DNA from: Myceligenerans pegani | GTDB lineage: Bacteria > Actinomycetota > Actinomycetes > Actinomycetales > Cellulomonadaceae | Direction of reading: 5' to 3' | DNA length: 64,000 nt | Assembly: GCF_014892515.1 (NCBI RefSeq) | Contig: NZ_JADBGR010000105.1 | Span: 143,865-207,864, forward strand | In this document: positions 8,337-15,933 of the stretch, one piece after another | Layout of the letters: each line of letters opens with the position of its first letter | Position numbering within the stretch: the first letter of the stretch is position 1 | Notes under the pieces: generated by a model | What the model was told of the DNA's origin: nothing | The model's database searches: none | The model's input: only the letters and a program-made list of their open reading frames with translations | Position numbers and translations under genes: made by a program

Positions 8337-8398
8337 GGCCACACGGTTTCACCCGGGAATCTGCGGCAATAGTGCATGACCTGAGCGAGGGGCTCCGT

Positions 8399-8404
8399 TA
8401 GCCT
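8399..8404 (+). promoter_or_regulatory. -10 box of the PBP gene (leaderless)
   Basis: TAGCCT with a 7-nt gap to GTG 8412. Confidence 0.55.
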
Positions 8405-8411
8405 CGCAGGG

Positions 8412-10451
8412 GTGCAGCCCGAACCCGGACCGAACTTCCCGCCGCAGACCGAGCAGGTTCCGCCCGCCGCCGTACCCCCTGCCGCCGGCGCTCCGAGACG
8501 TCGCCGCACGGGAGCCGTGCTCGGCATCGTGGCCGTCGTGGCAGTGGCCGTGGCAGGCGCCGCGCTGGGCTGGTTCCTGCTGCGCGAACCGCCGATCCCG
8601 CCGCACGAGCCCGTCGCCGAGGAACTCGGCACCGCCCTCGGGTCGGGCGATCTGGCCGATTTCCCGGTGACGACCGAGACCTCGGTGGTTCCGGAGGAGC
8701 AGTACGAGGCCGTCTTCGCAGGCCTCGTCGAGTCCGTCGACGAGTACCAGGTCTCGCTGGCGGAGACGACGCCGGTCGAGGAGGCCGACGACGGCACGGC
8801 CTCGTTCACTGCCACCTATGCCTGGTCCTGGCCGTTCTCCGAGGACGACGTCTGGGAGTACACCACGGACGTCGAGTTCACCTACTCGGGCCCCGACGGG
8901 CGGGAGCCCGGCGAGTGGCGGGCGGCGTGGACCCCCGCGATCCTCGCACCCGAGCTGGAGTCCGGTGAGCGGCTGGCGGTCGAACGGATCGAGCCGCGGC
9001 GCGCCGACATCGTCGGTGCGGGCGGCGAGACCATCGTGACGGAGCGCGACGTCCTGACGGTGGGCGTGGACAAGTCACGGGTCGCCGCCTCCGAGTGGAC
9101 CGCGACCGCGCAGACCCTGGCCGACCTGCTCGACTTCGGCGACGAGGCGCGAGCCGACCTCGTGGCGCGCACCGAGTCCTCCGGCGACAAGGCGTTCGTG
9201 CAGGCGATCGTCATCCGGGTGAGCGACCCGGACTACGACCGGCAGGCTCTCGAGGAGACCCCGGGCGTGCTGCTCATCCCGGGCACGCGCGCGCTCGCAC
9301 CGACCGCCGAGTTCGCGCGCCCGATCCTCGGTACGACCGGCGAGGCCACCGCGGAGATCATCGAGGAGTCCGAAGGACGCGTCGAGGCGGGCGACATCGT
9401 GGGCGTCTCCGGGCTTCAGGCCGTCTACGACGAGCAGCTCGCCGGCACCCCGGGAATCCACGTCACCGCCGCGAAGGCGGACAGCGACGACGAGCCGCGC
9501 GAGCTGTGGGCGAACGAGGGGAAGGACGGCGAGCCGCTCGAGCTGACCCTCGACGTGGCGATGCAGCAGCACGCCGAGCAGGTGCTCGCCGAGGCCGGCG
9601 AGGACTCACCGAGTGCGATCGTGGCGGTCGACGCCACGACCGGCGGTGTCCTGGCGGCGGCCTCCGGCGAGGGGAGCCAGGGGTACAACACGGCGATGCT
9701 CGGGCAGTACCCGCCGGGGTCCACGTTCAAGATCGCCTCCGCCCTGGGCATGCTCCGCAACGGGCTCACACCGGACAGCACCGTTTCGTGCCCCGAGCAG
9801 ATCGTGGTGGGCAAGGAGTTCGACAACGTCGACGGCTACCCGGCGAGCGCGCTCGGCGACGTGCCCTTCCGCACCGCGTTCGCCCACTCGTGCAACACCG
9901 CGATGGTGGGCCAGCACGAGCTGGTGTCGCAGCAGGACCTGCACGACGCCGCCGCGTCGCTCGGCCTCGGGCTGGAGGCGTCCCGTCTCGGGGCAGCCGG
10001 CTACCTGGGCGAGGTCCCCGCCGACGACATCAGCGAGGCCGACCACGCGGCGTCGTTCATCGGGCAGGCGCGCGTCCTCGCGTCGCCGCTCGCCATGGCG
10101 ACGGTCGCCGCGAGCGTCGCGGCCGGTCACACCGTGAGCCCGATGCTCGTGGTCAGCGACGAGACCGAGGGCGCCGAGGTGCCGTCGAGCACGCTGCGGG
10201 AGAACGAGGCCGCCACGCTCCGCGAGCTCATGGGCGGTGTGGTCCAGGAGGGGTCGGCGAGGGAGGCTCTCGCGGGCGTCTCGGGGGTGGTCGGCGCGAA
10301 GACCGGCAGCGCCGAGGGCAACGACGGCAGGACGAACGTCTGGATGGTCGCGATCAAGGGCGACATCGGCGTGGCCGTGTTCGTCGAGGACGGGGACTTC
10401 GGGTCCACCACGGCCGGCCCGATCATGCGCGCCTTCCTGACGGGAAGCTGA
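8412..10451 (+). CDS. Class B penicillin-binding protein with MecA-like N-terminal domain
   Basis: Membrane-anchored D,D-transpeptidase of 679 residues that cross-links peptidoglycan outside the membrane. A Pro-rich cytoplasmic tail is followed by one helix (about 37-57), an NTF2-like MecA_N domain, a dimerisation module and the transpeptidase domain. Catalytic motifs are STFK (Ser437), SCN (Ser493) and KTGS (Lys630). This architecture occurs in PbpA/MecA-like proteins of actinobacteria. The start is GTG 8412, supported by a TAGCCT box 7 nt upstream. The last codons are included in an 18-bp tandem duplication, and a GC-rich hairpin follows. Confidence 0.93.
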   Translation: MQPEPGPNFPPQTEQVPPAAVPPAAGAPRRRRTGAVLGIVAVVAVAVAGAALGWFLLREPPIPPHEPVAEELGTALGSGDLADFPVTTETSVVPEEQYEAVFAGLVESVDEYQVSLAETTPVEEADDGTASFTATYAWSWPFSEDDVWEYTTDVEFTYSGPDGREPGEWRAAWTPAILAPELESGERLAVERIEPRRADIVGAGGETIVTERDVLTVGVDKSRVAASEWTATAQTLADLLDFGDEARADLVARTESSGDKAFVQAIVIRVSDPDYDRQALEETPGVLLIPGTRALAPTAEFARPILGTTGEATAEIIEESEGRVEAGDIVGVSGLQAVYDEQLAGTPGIHVTAAKADSDDEPRELWANEGKDGEPLELTLDVAMQQHAEQVLAEAGEDSPSAIVAVDATTGGVLAAASGEGSQGYNTAMLGQYPPGSTFKIASALGMLRNGLTPDSTVSCPEQIVVGKEFDNVDGYPASALGDVPFRTAFAHSCNTAMVGQHELVSQQDLHDAAASLGLGLEASRLGAAGYLGEVPADDISEADHAASFIGQARVLASPLAMATVAASVAAGHTVSPMLVVSDETEGAEVPSSTLRENEAATLRELMGGVVQEGSAREALAGVSGVVGAKTGSAEGNDGRTNVWMVAIKGDIGVAVFVEDGDFGSTTAGPIMRAFLTGS

Positions 10452-10472
10452 CGCCTGACGGGAAGCTGACGC
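10437..10472. repeat. Perfect 18-bp tandem duplication over the PBP stop codon
   Basis: CTGACGGGAAGCTGACGC occurs twice head to tail (10437-10454 and 10455-10472). The first copy encodes the last residues and TGA of the PBP; the second is untranslated. The perfect identity suggests a recent slippage event. Confidence 0.85.
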
Positions 10473-10474
10473 GG

Positions 10475-10534
10475 TCGGGCCGGCCGGGAACGCCGATCTG
10501 GTCCGGCTCGGCCCGACCGGCCCGGCCGGCCCGA
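10475..10534. terminator. GC-rich hairpin between converging genes
   Basis: A perfect 14-bp inverted repeat, TCGGGCCGGCCGGG (10475-10488) and CCCGGCCGGCCCGA (10521-10534), encloses a 32-nt loop that itself can fold. It separates the PBP gene from the converging lipoprotein gene and can terminate both. Confidence 0.7.
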
Positions 10535-10547
10535 GCCGCCCGGTCTG

Positions 10548-11033
10548 TCAGGCCGTCTTGATCCAGCCTTCCTGGGCGCAGGTGGCCTTGAACGACTCGA
10601 TGCCGGTCACCACGTCCTGCGGCCGGGCGGGGCTGCCCTGCTTGGCCTGGTCGAACGGTGCGCGGATGCGCTCGAGGTGCGTGGTGAGCTTCTTCGGCGA
10701 GAGGCCGACCAGCGACGAGATCTGGTTGCTCATCTTGGAGACCTGTCCCTGGGTGGTGGACGGGTCGAGCGGCCGGGCGATCACGGGTGCGAGCGACCGC
10801 ACCTTGCCGGCGAGCGGGGAGCGCCCGCCGAAGAAGGCGTCACAAGCTCCGATGACGTCATAGACCTGGCTGAGTCCGACCTGCGTGTCCGGCGCCGTCA
10901 GATCGATCCGGCTGTCCCCGGAGGGGGTCGCCTCGGGTGTGCTCGTGGACTCGCCGGCCTGGGCGCCGGCCACGGAACAGCCGCTCAGCAGGAGTACGCC
11001 TGCGACGGCGGCAGCGGTGATGGGGGTACGCAT
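10548..11033 (-). CDS. Putative lipoprotein of unknown function
   Basis: Protein of 161 residues with a clear lipobox, LLLSGC, lipidated at Cys19. After a Ser/Thr/Pro-rich tether the domain (about 40-160) contains two further cysteines, one in IGACDAFFGG and one in KATCAQEGW, which may form a disulfide. The helical sequence has no family I recognise. The start is ATG 11033, which places the signal peptide correctly; the frame is open a little upstream. A perfect 18-bp hairpin lies 45 bp before the start. Confidence 0.78.
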   Translation of the reverse strand: MRTPITAAAVAGVLLLSGCSVAGAQAGESTSTPEATPSGDSRIDLTAPDTQVGLSQVYDVIGACDAFFGGRSPLAGKVRSLAPVIARPLDPSTTQGQVSKMSNQISSLVGLSPKKLTTHLERIRAPFDQAKQGSPARPQDVVTGIESFKATCAQEGWIKTA

Positions 11034-11078
11034 GTGAAGGATCTTTGTCGGTCCGCGTAACGTTTCCAAACCTGTGAT

Positions 11079-11118
11079 ATGGCGGGTTTATGCCATCTGT
11101 ATGGCATAAACCCGCCAT
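11079..11118. terminator. Perfect 18-bp hairpin with CTGT loop
   Basis: ATGGCGGGTTTATGCCAT (11079-11096) and its exact reverse complement (11101-11118) enclose only CTGT. It is just 3' of the SHOCT gene, so a terminator is the simplest reading. Perfect symmetry over 36 paired bases and moderate AT content are unusual here, and an operator for the downstream lipoprotein gene is possible. Confidence 0.65.
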
Positions 11119-11131
11119 GGTGAGGGTGTGT

Positions 11132-11431
11132 TCAGCTCCTGCCGCCGCCCGGGTCCGCCGCGCTGCGGAGAACGGCGAGGCGGCTGCGGTACTCGGACTC
11201 GTCGATCTCGCCGCGGGCGTAGCGCTCGCCGAGGATCGCGACCGGGTCCGTCCCGGCCTGCCGCGCCCACGGCGGGCCCTGCCGGAACCCGCGCCGGGCC
11301 GACCGTGCGATGAGCACGACGATCGCCACGACGAGCAGGAACCACAGGATCGGGAAGATGATGAACCAGCCGGGGCCACCGCCCCAGCCGTCGTACGGCA
11401 TGTGCGCAGCGACCTGCGCGAGGGTGTTCAT
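11132..11431 (-). CDS. Small membrane protein with SHOCT domain
   Basis: Protein of 99 residues. A Gly/Trp-rich N-terminus leads into one hydrophobic helix (FIIFPILWFLLVVAIVVLI, about 23-41). The C-terminus carries a SHOCT-type motif, DPVAILGERYARGEIDESEY (about 65-84), followed by a short helix. SHOCT segments often end small membrane proteins and probably mediate oligomerisation; the role is unknown. ATG 11431 has GGAGGAG 6 nt upstream. It sits just upstream of the lipoprotein gene on the same strand with a hairpin between them. Confidence 0.88.
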   Translation of the reverse strand: MNTLAQVAAHMPYDGWGGGPGWFIIFPILWFLLVVAIVVLIARSARRGFRQGPPWARQAGTDPVAILGERYARGEIDESEYRSRLAVLRSAADPGGGRS

Positions 11432-11599
11432 ATCGGGCTCCTCCAGTGTGCGACTCCGGTGCGCGGCCCGAGATCGGGCCGCGGACGTCGGCGCGGTCCG
11501 CGCCGGCGGCCGGATCTCCGGCCACATCGCCAGTCTTCTCCGGAGGCACCCGGCCGTCGTCGGCCCCACGTACCGTCGCGGCTACCCCGTCCGTACCGG

Positions 11600-12271
11600 T
11601 CAGAGCTCCCCGTCCCAGCCGGGCCGGACGAGGCCCGACTCGTACGCGACGACGACGAGCTGGGCGCGGTCGCGCGCGGCGAGCTTCGTGAGCACCCGTG
11701 ACACATGGGTCTTCACCGTGGACTCCGACAGGTAGAGCTTGCGGGCGATCTCGTCGTTGGCCAGCCCGCCCGCGACCTCCACGAGCACCTCGCGCTCCCG
11801 CGGCGTCAGCTCGTCCAGGCCGGGCGGCGCCGGCACGTCCCGCGCGGCCCCGGCGACCCGGGCGAGGAGTCGGCGCGTCACGCTGGGTGACAGGAGCGCC
11901 TCGCCCGACGCCGCCACCCGCACCGCCCGTACGAGGTCGGCCGGCTCGGTGTCCTTCACGAGGAAGCCCGTGGCGCCCGCACGGATGGCCTCGGTGACGT
12001 ACTCGTCGAGCTCGAACGTCGTCACGACGACCACGTGCACGCCCGCCGCGCGTGGGTCCGCGGCGATCCGGCGGGTCGCCGCCAGGCCGTCCGCGCCGGG
12101 CATCCGGATGTCCATGAGGACGACGTCGGGCAGGTGCTTCAGCGCCAGGGAGACGGCGTCGTCGCCGGTCGCGGCCTCGGCCACGACACGCATGTCCGGC
12201 TCGGAATCCACGAGGGCGCGGAACCCGCCGCGGACCAGGGCCTGGTCGTCGGCGAGCAGGACGTCGATCAT
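11600..12271 (-). CDS. NarL/FixJ-type response regulator
   Basis: Two-component regulator of 223 residues. The receiver domain has the acidic pair in LLADDQ, phospho-acceptor Asp54 in VLMDIRMPG, Thr84/Thr85 and Lys106 in FLVKD. The LuxR-type HTH (about 155-210) is LTPREREVLVEVAGG followed by LSESTVKTHVSRVLTKL. The ATG overlaps the end of the histidine kinase gene (ATGA-like, 4 bp), so the two are co-translated and form a cognate pair. Target genes are not evident; the SHOCT gene is the next one downstream. Confidence 0.95.
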   Translation of the reverse strand: MIDVLLADDQALVRGGFRALVDSEPDMRVVAEAATGDDAVSLALKHLPDVVLMDIRMPGADGLAATRRIAADPRAAGVHVVVVTTFELDEYVTEAIRAGATGFLVKDTEPADLVRAVRVAASGEALLSPSVTRRLLARVAGAARDVPAPPGLDELTPREREVLVEVAGGLANDEIARKLYLSESTVKTHVSRVLTKLAARDRAQLVVVAYESGLVRPGWDGEL

Positions 12272-13794
12272 GCGGGGTCTCCTCGGTGCTGGTGGGTCGT
12301 GTCGCGGCCGGGCGCTGGGCCGATGTCGCGATCGGGTGCGGGATCGGTGTCGCGGCCGGATGCGGCATCGTGGTCCGATGTGGCGTCGTGGTCCAGTGCC
12401 GCGTCGTGGTCCGGCGCGGCGTCGTGCCCGGGAGCGGCGTCCGGCAGGGGGAACGAGGCTCGTACGAGCCAGCCGACGTCGTCCGGCCCGGCCTCCAGCG
12501 TGCCGCCGAGCGCCTCGACCCGTTCCCGCATTCCCCGCAGCCCGTATCCCCCACCGCCGGTGCCGGGTGCGCCGCGGCCGTCGTCGGACACGGCGACGAG
12601 GCACGACGTGCCGCTCCGTCGCACCGATACGGCGACCCGGCTGGCGCCCGCGGCGTGCCGCCGGATGTTGGTCAGGGCCTCCTGCACCACGCGGTGCACC
12701 GCGCCGGCGATGCGGTCCGGCAGTCCCGGTGCGTCGACCTCGAGCGTCACCGAGAGCCCTTCCGCACGGGTCTGTGCGGCCAGCCGTTCCAGCCCTGACA
12801 GGTCCCAGGTCGGGGCGAGTGGCGCGGCGGCCATGTCCGCGGACGACGGCGGTCCGGGGTTCCCGGGCGGTCGGGTGCGGTCGGCGTCCGCGACCACCGG
12901 CACGTCGCCCGCCTCCATGCGGACGATCCCGAGGACCGTGCGGACCTCGGCGAGGGCGTCGCGGCTCGTGTCGCGGATCGAGGTGAGGGCCGTGCGGGCC
13001 TGGCCGGGGTCGCGGTCGAGCAGGTGCAGGCCGACACCGGCCTGCACGTTGATGCCGGACAGGGAGTGGGCGAGGACGTCGTGCAGTTCGCGGGCGATGC
13101 GCAGCCGCTCGGCCGTGACGGCGGTGCGCTCGCGCTCGGCGGCGCTCGCCCGGGCCGCTGCCCGGGCGGCGGCCCGCCGAGCGACGCGGTCCCGGATCGC
13201 GCCTGCCACCAGGAGGGCGACGACGAGCCAGGCGGTGCCCGCGACGAGGCCGGCCGACGAGAGGCCCACGACGGGCTCCAGGGGCCCGCCCTCGCCCGGG
13301 CCGCCGTGGGGACCCCACATGCCGGAGCGCCCCGGTGGCCCGTCCCACGACGCACCCCGGAAGACGGGCGGGCTGAGCGTCGCGACCGTGACGATCGTGC
13401 CGAGAAGCAACGCGGAACCCGCCCAGGCGATCAGCCGCCCGCGGCGGGCCGGACCGCACAGGATGATCGCGGCCAGCAGGACCACCGGCGCGGCGATCGC
13501 CGGCCCCCAGGGATAGCCCGCGAGGAGATAGGCACCGGTGACGCCGATCGAGGAGGCCGCCGCGGTAGCGGGGCGCCGGGGCAGGAGGAAGACGATCGCG
13601 AGGGGCGTGGCGAGGAGCAGGGCCAGTGCGCCGACGTCGAACGGGCGGGCGTCGGGCTGGCCGAACCCGGCTCCCAGGCTCCCGAGGGCGGTCACGCCGA
13701 CGACGGCGACCGCGACGAAGATCCGCGCGCGCCGCCGTTCCAGCGGCCCGCGGTCCGCGGTGGCCGGAAGCGGGCGGCCCCCCTCGAGCGACAT
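12268..13794 (-). CDS. Sensor histidine kinase, HisKA_3 type
   Basis: Membrane kinase of 508 residues paired with the response regulator it overlaps. Several hydrophobic helices occupy about 22-205. The dimerisation/phosphotransfer helix has RIARELHDVLAHSL with phospho-acceptor His238. The ATPase lobe shows VVQEALTNIRRHA (N box), SDDGRGAPG (G1) and GYGLRGMRERVEALGG (G2). After the kinase, the tail is a 6-residue D-H-D-A-A-x repeat encoded by tandem 18-bp units and is probably disordered. ATG 13794 is chosen because TAGCGT lies 7 nt before it; a GTG at 13833 is also in frame. Confidence 0.92.
   Translation of the reverse strand: MSLEGGRPLPATADRGPLERRRARIFVAVAVVGVTALGSLGAGFGQPDARPFDVGALALLLATPLAIVFLLPRRPATAAASSIGVTGAYLLAGYPWGPAIAAPVVLLAAIILCGPARRGRLIAWAGSALLLGTIVTVATLSPPVFRGASWDGPPGRSGMWGPHGGPGEGGPLEPVVGLSSAGLVAGTAWLVVALLVAGAIRDRVARRAAARAAARASAAERERTAVTAERLRIARELHDVLAHSLSGINVQAGVGLHLLDRDPGQARTALTSIRDTSRDALAEVRTVLGIVRMEAGDVPVVADADRTRPPGNPGPPSSADMAAAPLAPTWDLSGLERLAAQTRAEGLSVTLEVDAPGLPDRIAGAVHRVVQEALTNIRRHAAGASRVAVSVRRSGTSCLVAVSDDGRGAPGTGGGGYGLRGMRERVEALGGTLEAGPDDVGWLVRASFPLPDAAPGHDAAPDHDAALDHDATSDHDAASGRDTDPAPDRDIGPAPGRDTTHQHRGDPA
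12370..12441. repeat. Four 18-bp tandem units in the kinase C-terminus
   Basis: Units at 12370-12387, 12388-12405, 12406-12423 and 12424-12441 share GTGGTCC...GCGTC. They encode degenerate copies of D-A-A-x-D/G-H on the minus strand. Further decayed units extend toward the 3' end of the gene. Confidence 0.75.
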
Positions 13795-13801
13795 GCTCGC
13801 C

Positions 13802-13807
13802 ACGCTA
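13802..13807 (-). promoter_or_regulatory. -10 box of the histidine kinase gene (leaderless)
   Basis: TAGCGT on the minus strand with a 7-nt gap to ATG 13794. It supports that start over the upstream GTG. Confidence 0.5.
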
Positions 13808-13878
13808 GCCGGACGCGCCGCCGACCGCGTCACCCTGGAGTGCCATCCGGCCCGGCACCGCGGAGGGCGGGCCGGCGT

Positions 13879-13984
13879 GCGGTCGGCCAGTTGTCGAGTG
13901 GTCGGCCCGATGTCGTTGCGGTCGGCACCTCAAGGGACCGACCGCACGGACAACGGACCGACTGCTCGACGACGGACCGACCGC
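13879..13984. repeat. Long palindromic element, copy A (47-nt arms)
   Basis: The left arm (13879-13925) and right arm (13938-13984) are inverted repeats that I align by eye as 38 matches of 47, around a 12-nt loop (13926-13937). Each arm is built from GGTCGG/CCGACC modules. The left arm matches copy B (35453-35499) at about 40 of 47 positions with the same loop length. It begins 10 bp after the amidohydrolase stop codon. Confidence 0.8.
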
Positions 13985-13993
13985 TGCCGCGCG

Positions 13994-15229
13994 TCAGGCG
14001 AAGCGGGTCGTGCGTTCCGTGACCTGGCGGGCGCCCCGGCCGCCGTCGGCCTCGTAGTCCCAGCGGTAGACCTCCGTGCCCGTGATGAAGACACGCTCGG
14101 CGCGCTGCACGGAATCGAACGGGTCGCCGGACCACAGGACGACGTCGCCGTCGAGACCCGGCGCGATGGCGCCGACCCGGTCGTCGAGCCCGAGGAACGA
14201 CGCCGGGTTGGTGGTGATCGCCGCGAGCGCGGTCTCGCGCGGGAGGCCGTCGCGGGCGGCGAACGAGGCCTGGTGCACCAGGAAGTCGATGGGAATGACG
14301 GGGTGGTCCGTGGTGATCGCGACGCGCACGCCGGCGGCGGCCATCTTCGCGATGTTCACGTTGGCGCGCCGGCGCACCTCGACCTTGGAGCGGGACACGA
14401 ACATCGGGCCGTAGATGACGGGGATGTCCTTCTCGGCGAGGACGTCCGCGATCAGGTGTCCCTCCGTACCGTGGTTGACCACGAGGCGGTAGCCGAACTC
14501 CTCCGACAGCCGGATGGCGGTGGCGATGTCGTCCGCGCGGTGGGTGTGCTGGTCCCAGGCGAGCTCACCCGCGAGCACGCGCGCGAGAGTCTCCTTGCCG
14601 AGGTCGCGCTCGAACGGTTCGCCCTTGGCCTCGGCGGCGTCCCGCTTCGCCACGTAGTTCTGCGCGTCGACGAACGCCTTGCGGATCACGTGTGCGGTGC
14701 CGAGACGGGTGGACGGCAGCTTGTTCTGGTCGCCGTAGACGCGCTTGGGGTTCTCGCCGAGTGCCGACTTCACGGACACGGAGTCGCTGATCACCTGCTC
14801 GTCGATGACGCGGCCGCCCCAGGTCTTGATCGCGACGGTCTGGCCGCCGATCGGGTTGCCCGAGCCCGGTTTCAGGACCGCGCTGGTCACGCCGCCGGCG
14901 AGGGCGTCGCGGAAGCCGTCGTCCTCGATGTTCACCGCGTCGAGCGCGCGGAGCGCGGACCCGTCCGGGTCGGTCATCTCGTTCGTGTCGTTCCCGGCCC
15001 AGCCCTCACCCTCCTCGTGGGTGCCGATGTGGCCGTGGGCCTCGACGAAGCCGGGGAGGAGCCACTTGCCCGACCCGTCGACGACGGGCGTGCCCTCGGG
15101 GATCGTGACGTCCCGGCCGACGGCGGTGATCGCGCCGTTCTCGATCAGGACGGTGCCGTTCTCGACGGGGGCCGAGGCGACGGGGACGACGTAGGCGCCG
15201 GTGATGGCGACGCTGGAGCGAGTTGTCAT
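13994..15229 (-). CDS. Amidohydrolase (imidazolonepropionase/dihydroorotase-like superfamily)
   Basis: Metal-dependent hydrolase of 411 residues. The N-terminal beta-sandwich strand ITAVGRDVTIPEGTPVVDG leads to the metal-binding HGHIGTH motif in LLPGFVEAHGHIGTH. Other ligand candidates are DQHTHRADD, VNHGTEGHL and the C-terminal ITTDHPVIP. The ending GAIAPGLDGDVVLWSGDPF is the usual second half of the sandwich. The closest types are unspecified amidohydrolases annotated near imidazolonepropionase; the substrate is not predictable. The start is ATG 15229, with an upstream in-frame ATG at 15241; neither has a clear ribosome site. Confidence 0.88.
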   Translation of the reverse strand: MTTRSSVAITGAYVVPVASAPVENGTVLIENGAITAVGRDVTIPEGTPVVDGSGKWLLPGFVEAHGHIGTHEEGEGWAGNDTNEMTDPDGSALRALDAVNIEDDGFRDALAGGVTSAVLKPGSGNPIGGQTVAIKTWGGRVIDEQVISDSVSVKSALGENPKRVYGDQNKLPSTRLGTAHVIRKAFVDAQNYVAKRDAAEAKGEPFERDLGKETLARVLAGELAWDQHTHRADDIATAIRLSEEFGYRLVVNHGTEGHLIADVLAEKDIPVIYGPMFVSRSKVEVRRRANVNIAKMAAAGVRVAITTDHPVIPIDFLVHQASFAARDGLPRETALAAITTNPASFLGLDDRVGAIAPGLDGDVVLWSGDPFDSVQRAERVFITGTEVYRWDYEADGGRGARQVTERTTRFA

Positions 15230-15363
15230 GGGCAACATCATGGCGTGGCCAGGGCCGTGGTCCGCAAGGAATTCCCGCCGTGATCCCGGGGCCGGATTTC
15301 ACCCTGTGAGTTCGGAAGACGCAGTAGGCTCCGGGCGGACGTTCAACGTGAAGGAGACTCGAC

Positions 15364-15930
15364 GTGGCATCCCGAACCCTCGGCAGGTTCCTGGGCGACA
15401 CCTGGGGAACGCGCATCATCCGGTTGCTGTTCACGATCGGGGCGGTGCTGACCGTGGCGTCGCTCGCGCTCATCCCCGCCGCGCTGGGCCAGGCGGGTGC
15501 CGCGGAGGACCTGCTGTCCGATGGCGCCCGCGCCACCGCGACCGGTGCGGAGGGCCGCGCCGAGGTGCGGGAGAGGCTCCGCGACGGCATGGACCGGCGC
15601 GAGGTCATGGACCCGGAGGTGCGGGCGACGGTCGCCCTCCCCGACGGGTCGCAGCAGCTCACCCTCAACGATCCCGAGGGCGCGCCGGAAACCGCGTACC
15701 AGGAGAACTGGGCCCCGGCGCCCGCGCCCTACGAGGGTTCGTTCGAGGTGGCCTACGACCCGTCCGACCCGGCCGGCACCGTCATGGCCGTGACCGACGC
15801 CGAGGAGAAGGCCGGTTACACGCCCGTCGGGAACGTCGTCCTCGCGGTGTTCTTCCTGGTGTGGACGCTGGCGTTCGCATACCCCTTCTACCGCACCTTC
15901 AAGAAGCAGACGGAACCGGCGCAGGCGTAG
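15364..15930 (+). CDS. Two-helix membrane protein of unknown function
   Basis: Protein of 188 residues with hydrophobic segments at about 18-42 and 158-178 and a polar, presumably extracytoplasmic domain between them. That domain contains YDPSDPAGTV, reminiscent of DUF3592-like membrane proteins, but the match is weak. The start is GTG 15364 with AAGGAG 9 nt upstream. A TAGGCT box about 35 bp upstream may be its -10 element. It lies alone between divergent and converging neighbours. Confidence 0.75.
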   Translation: MASRTLGRFLGDTWGTRIIRLLFTIGAVLTVASLALIPAALGQAGAAEDLLSDGARATATGAEGRAEVRERLRDGMDRREVMDPEVRATVALPDGSQQLTLNDPEGAPETAYQENWAPAPAPYEGSFEVAYDPSDPAGTVMAVTDAEEKAGYTPVGNVVLAVFFLVWTLAFAYPFYRTFKKQTEPAQA

Positions 15931-15933
15931 ACG

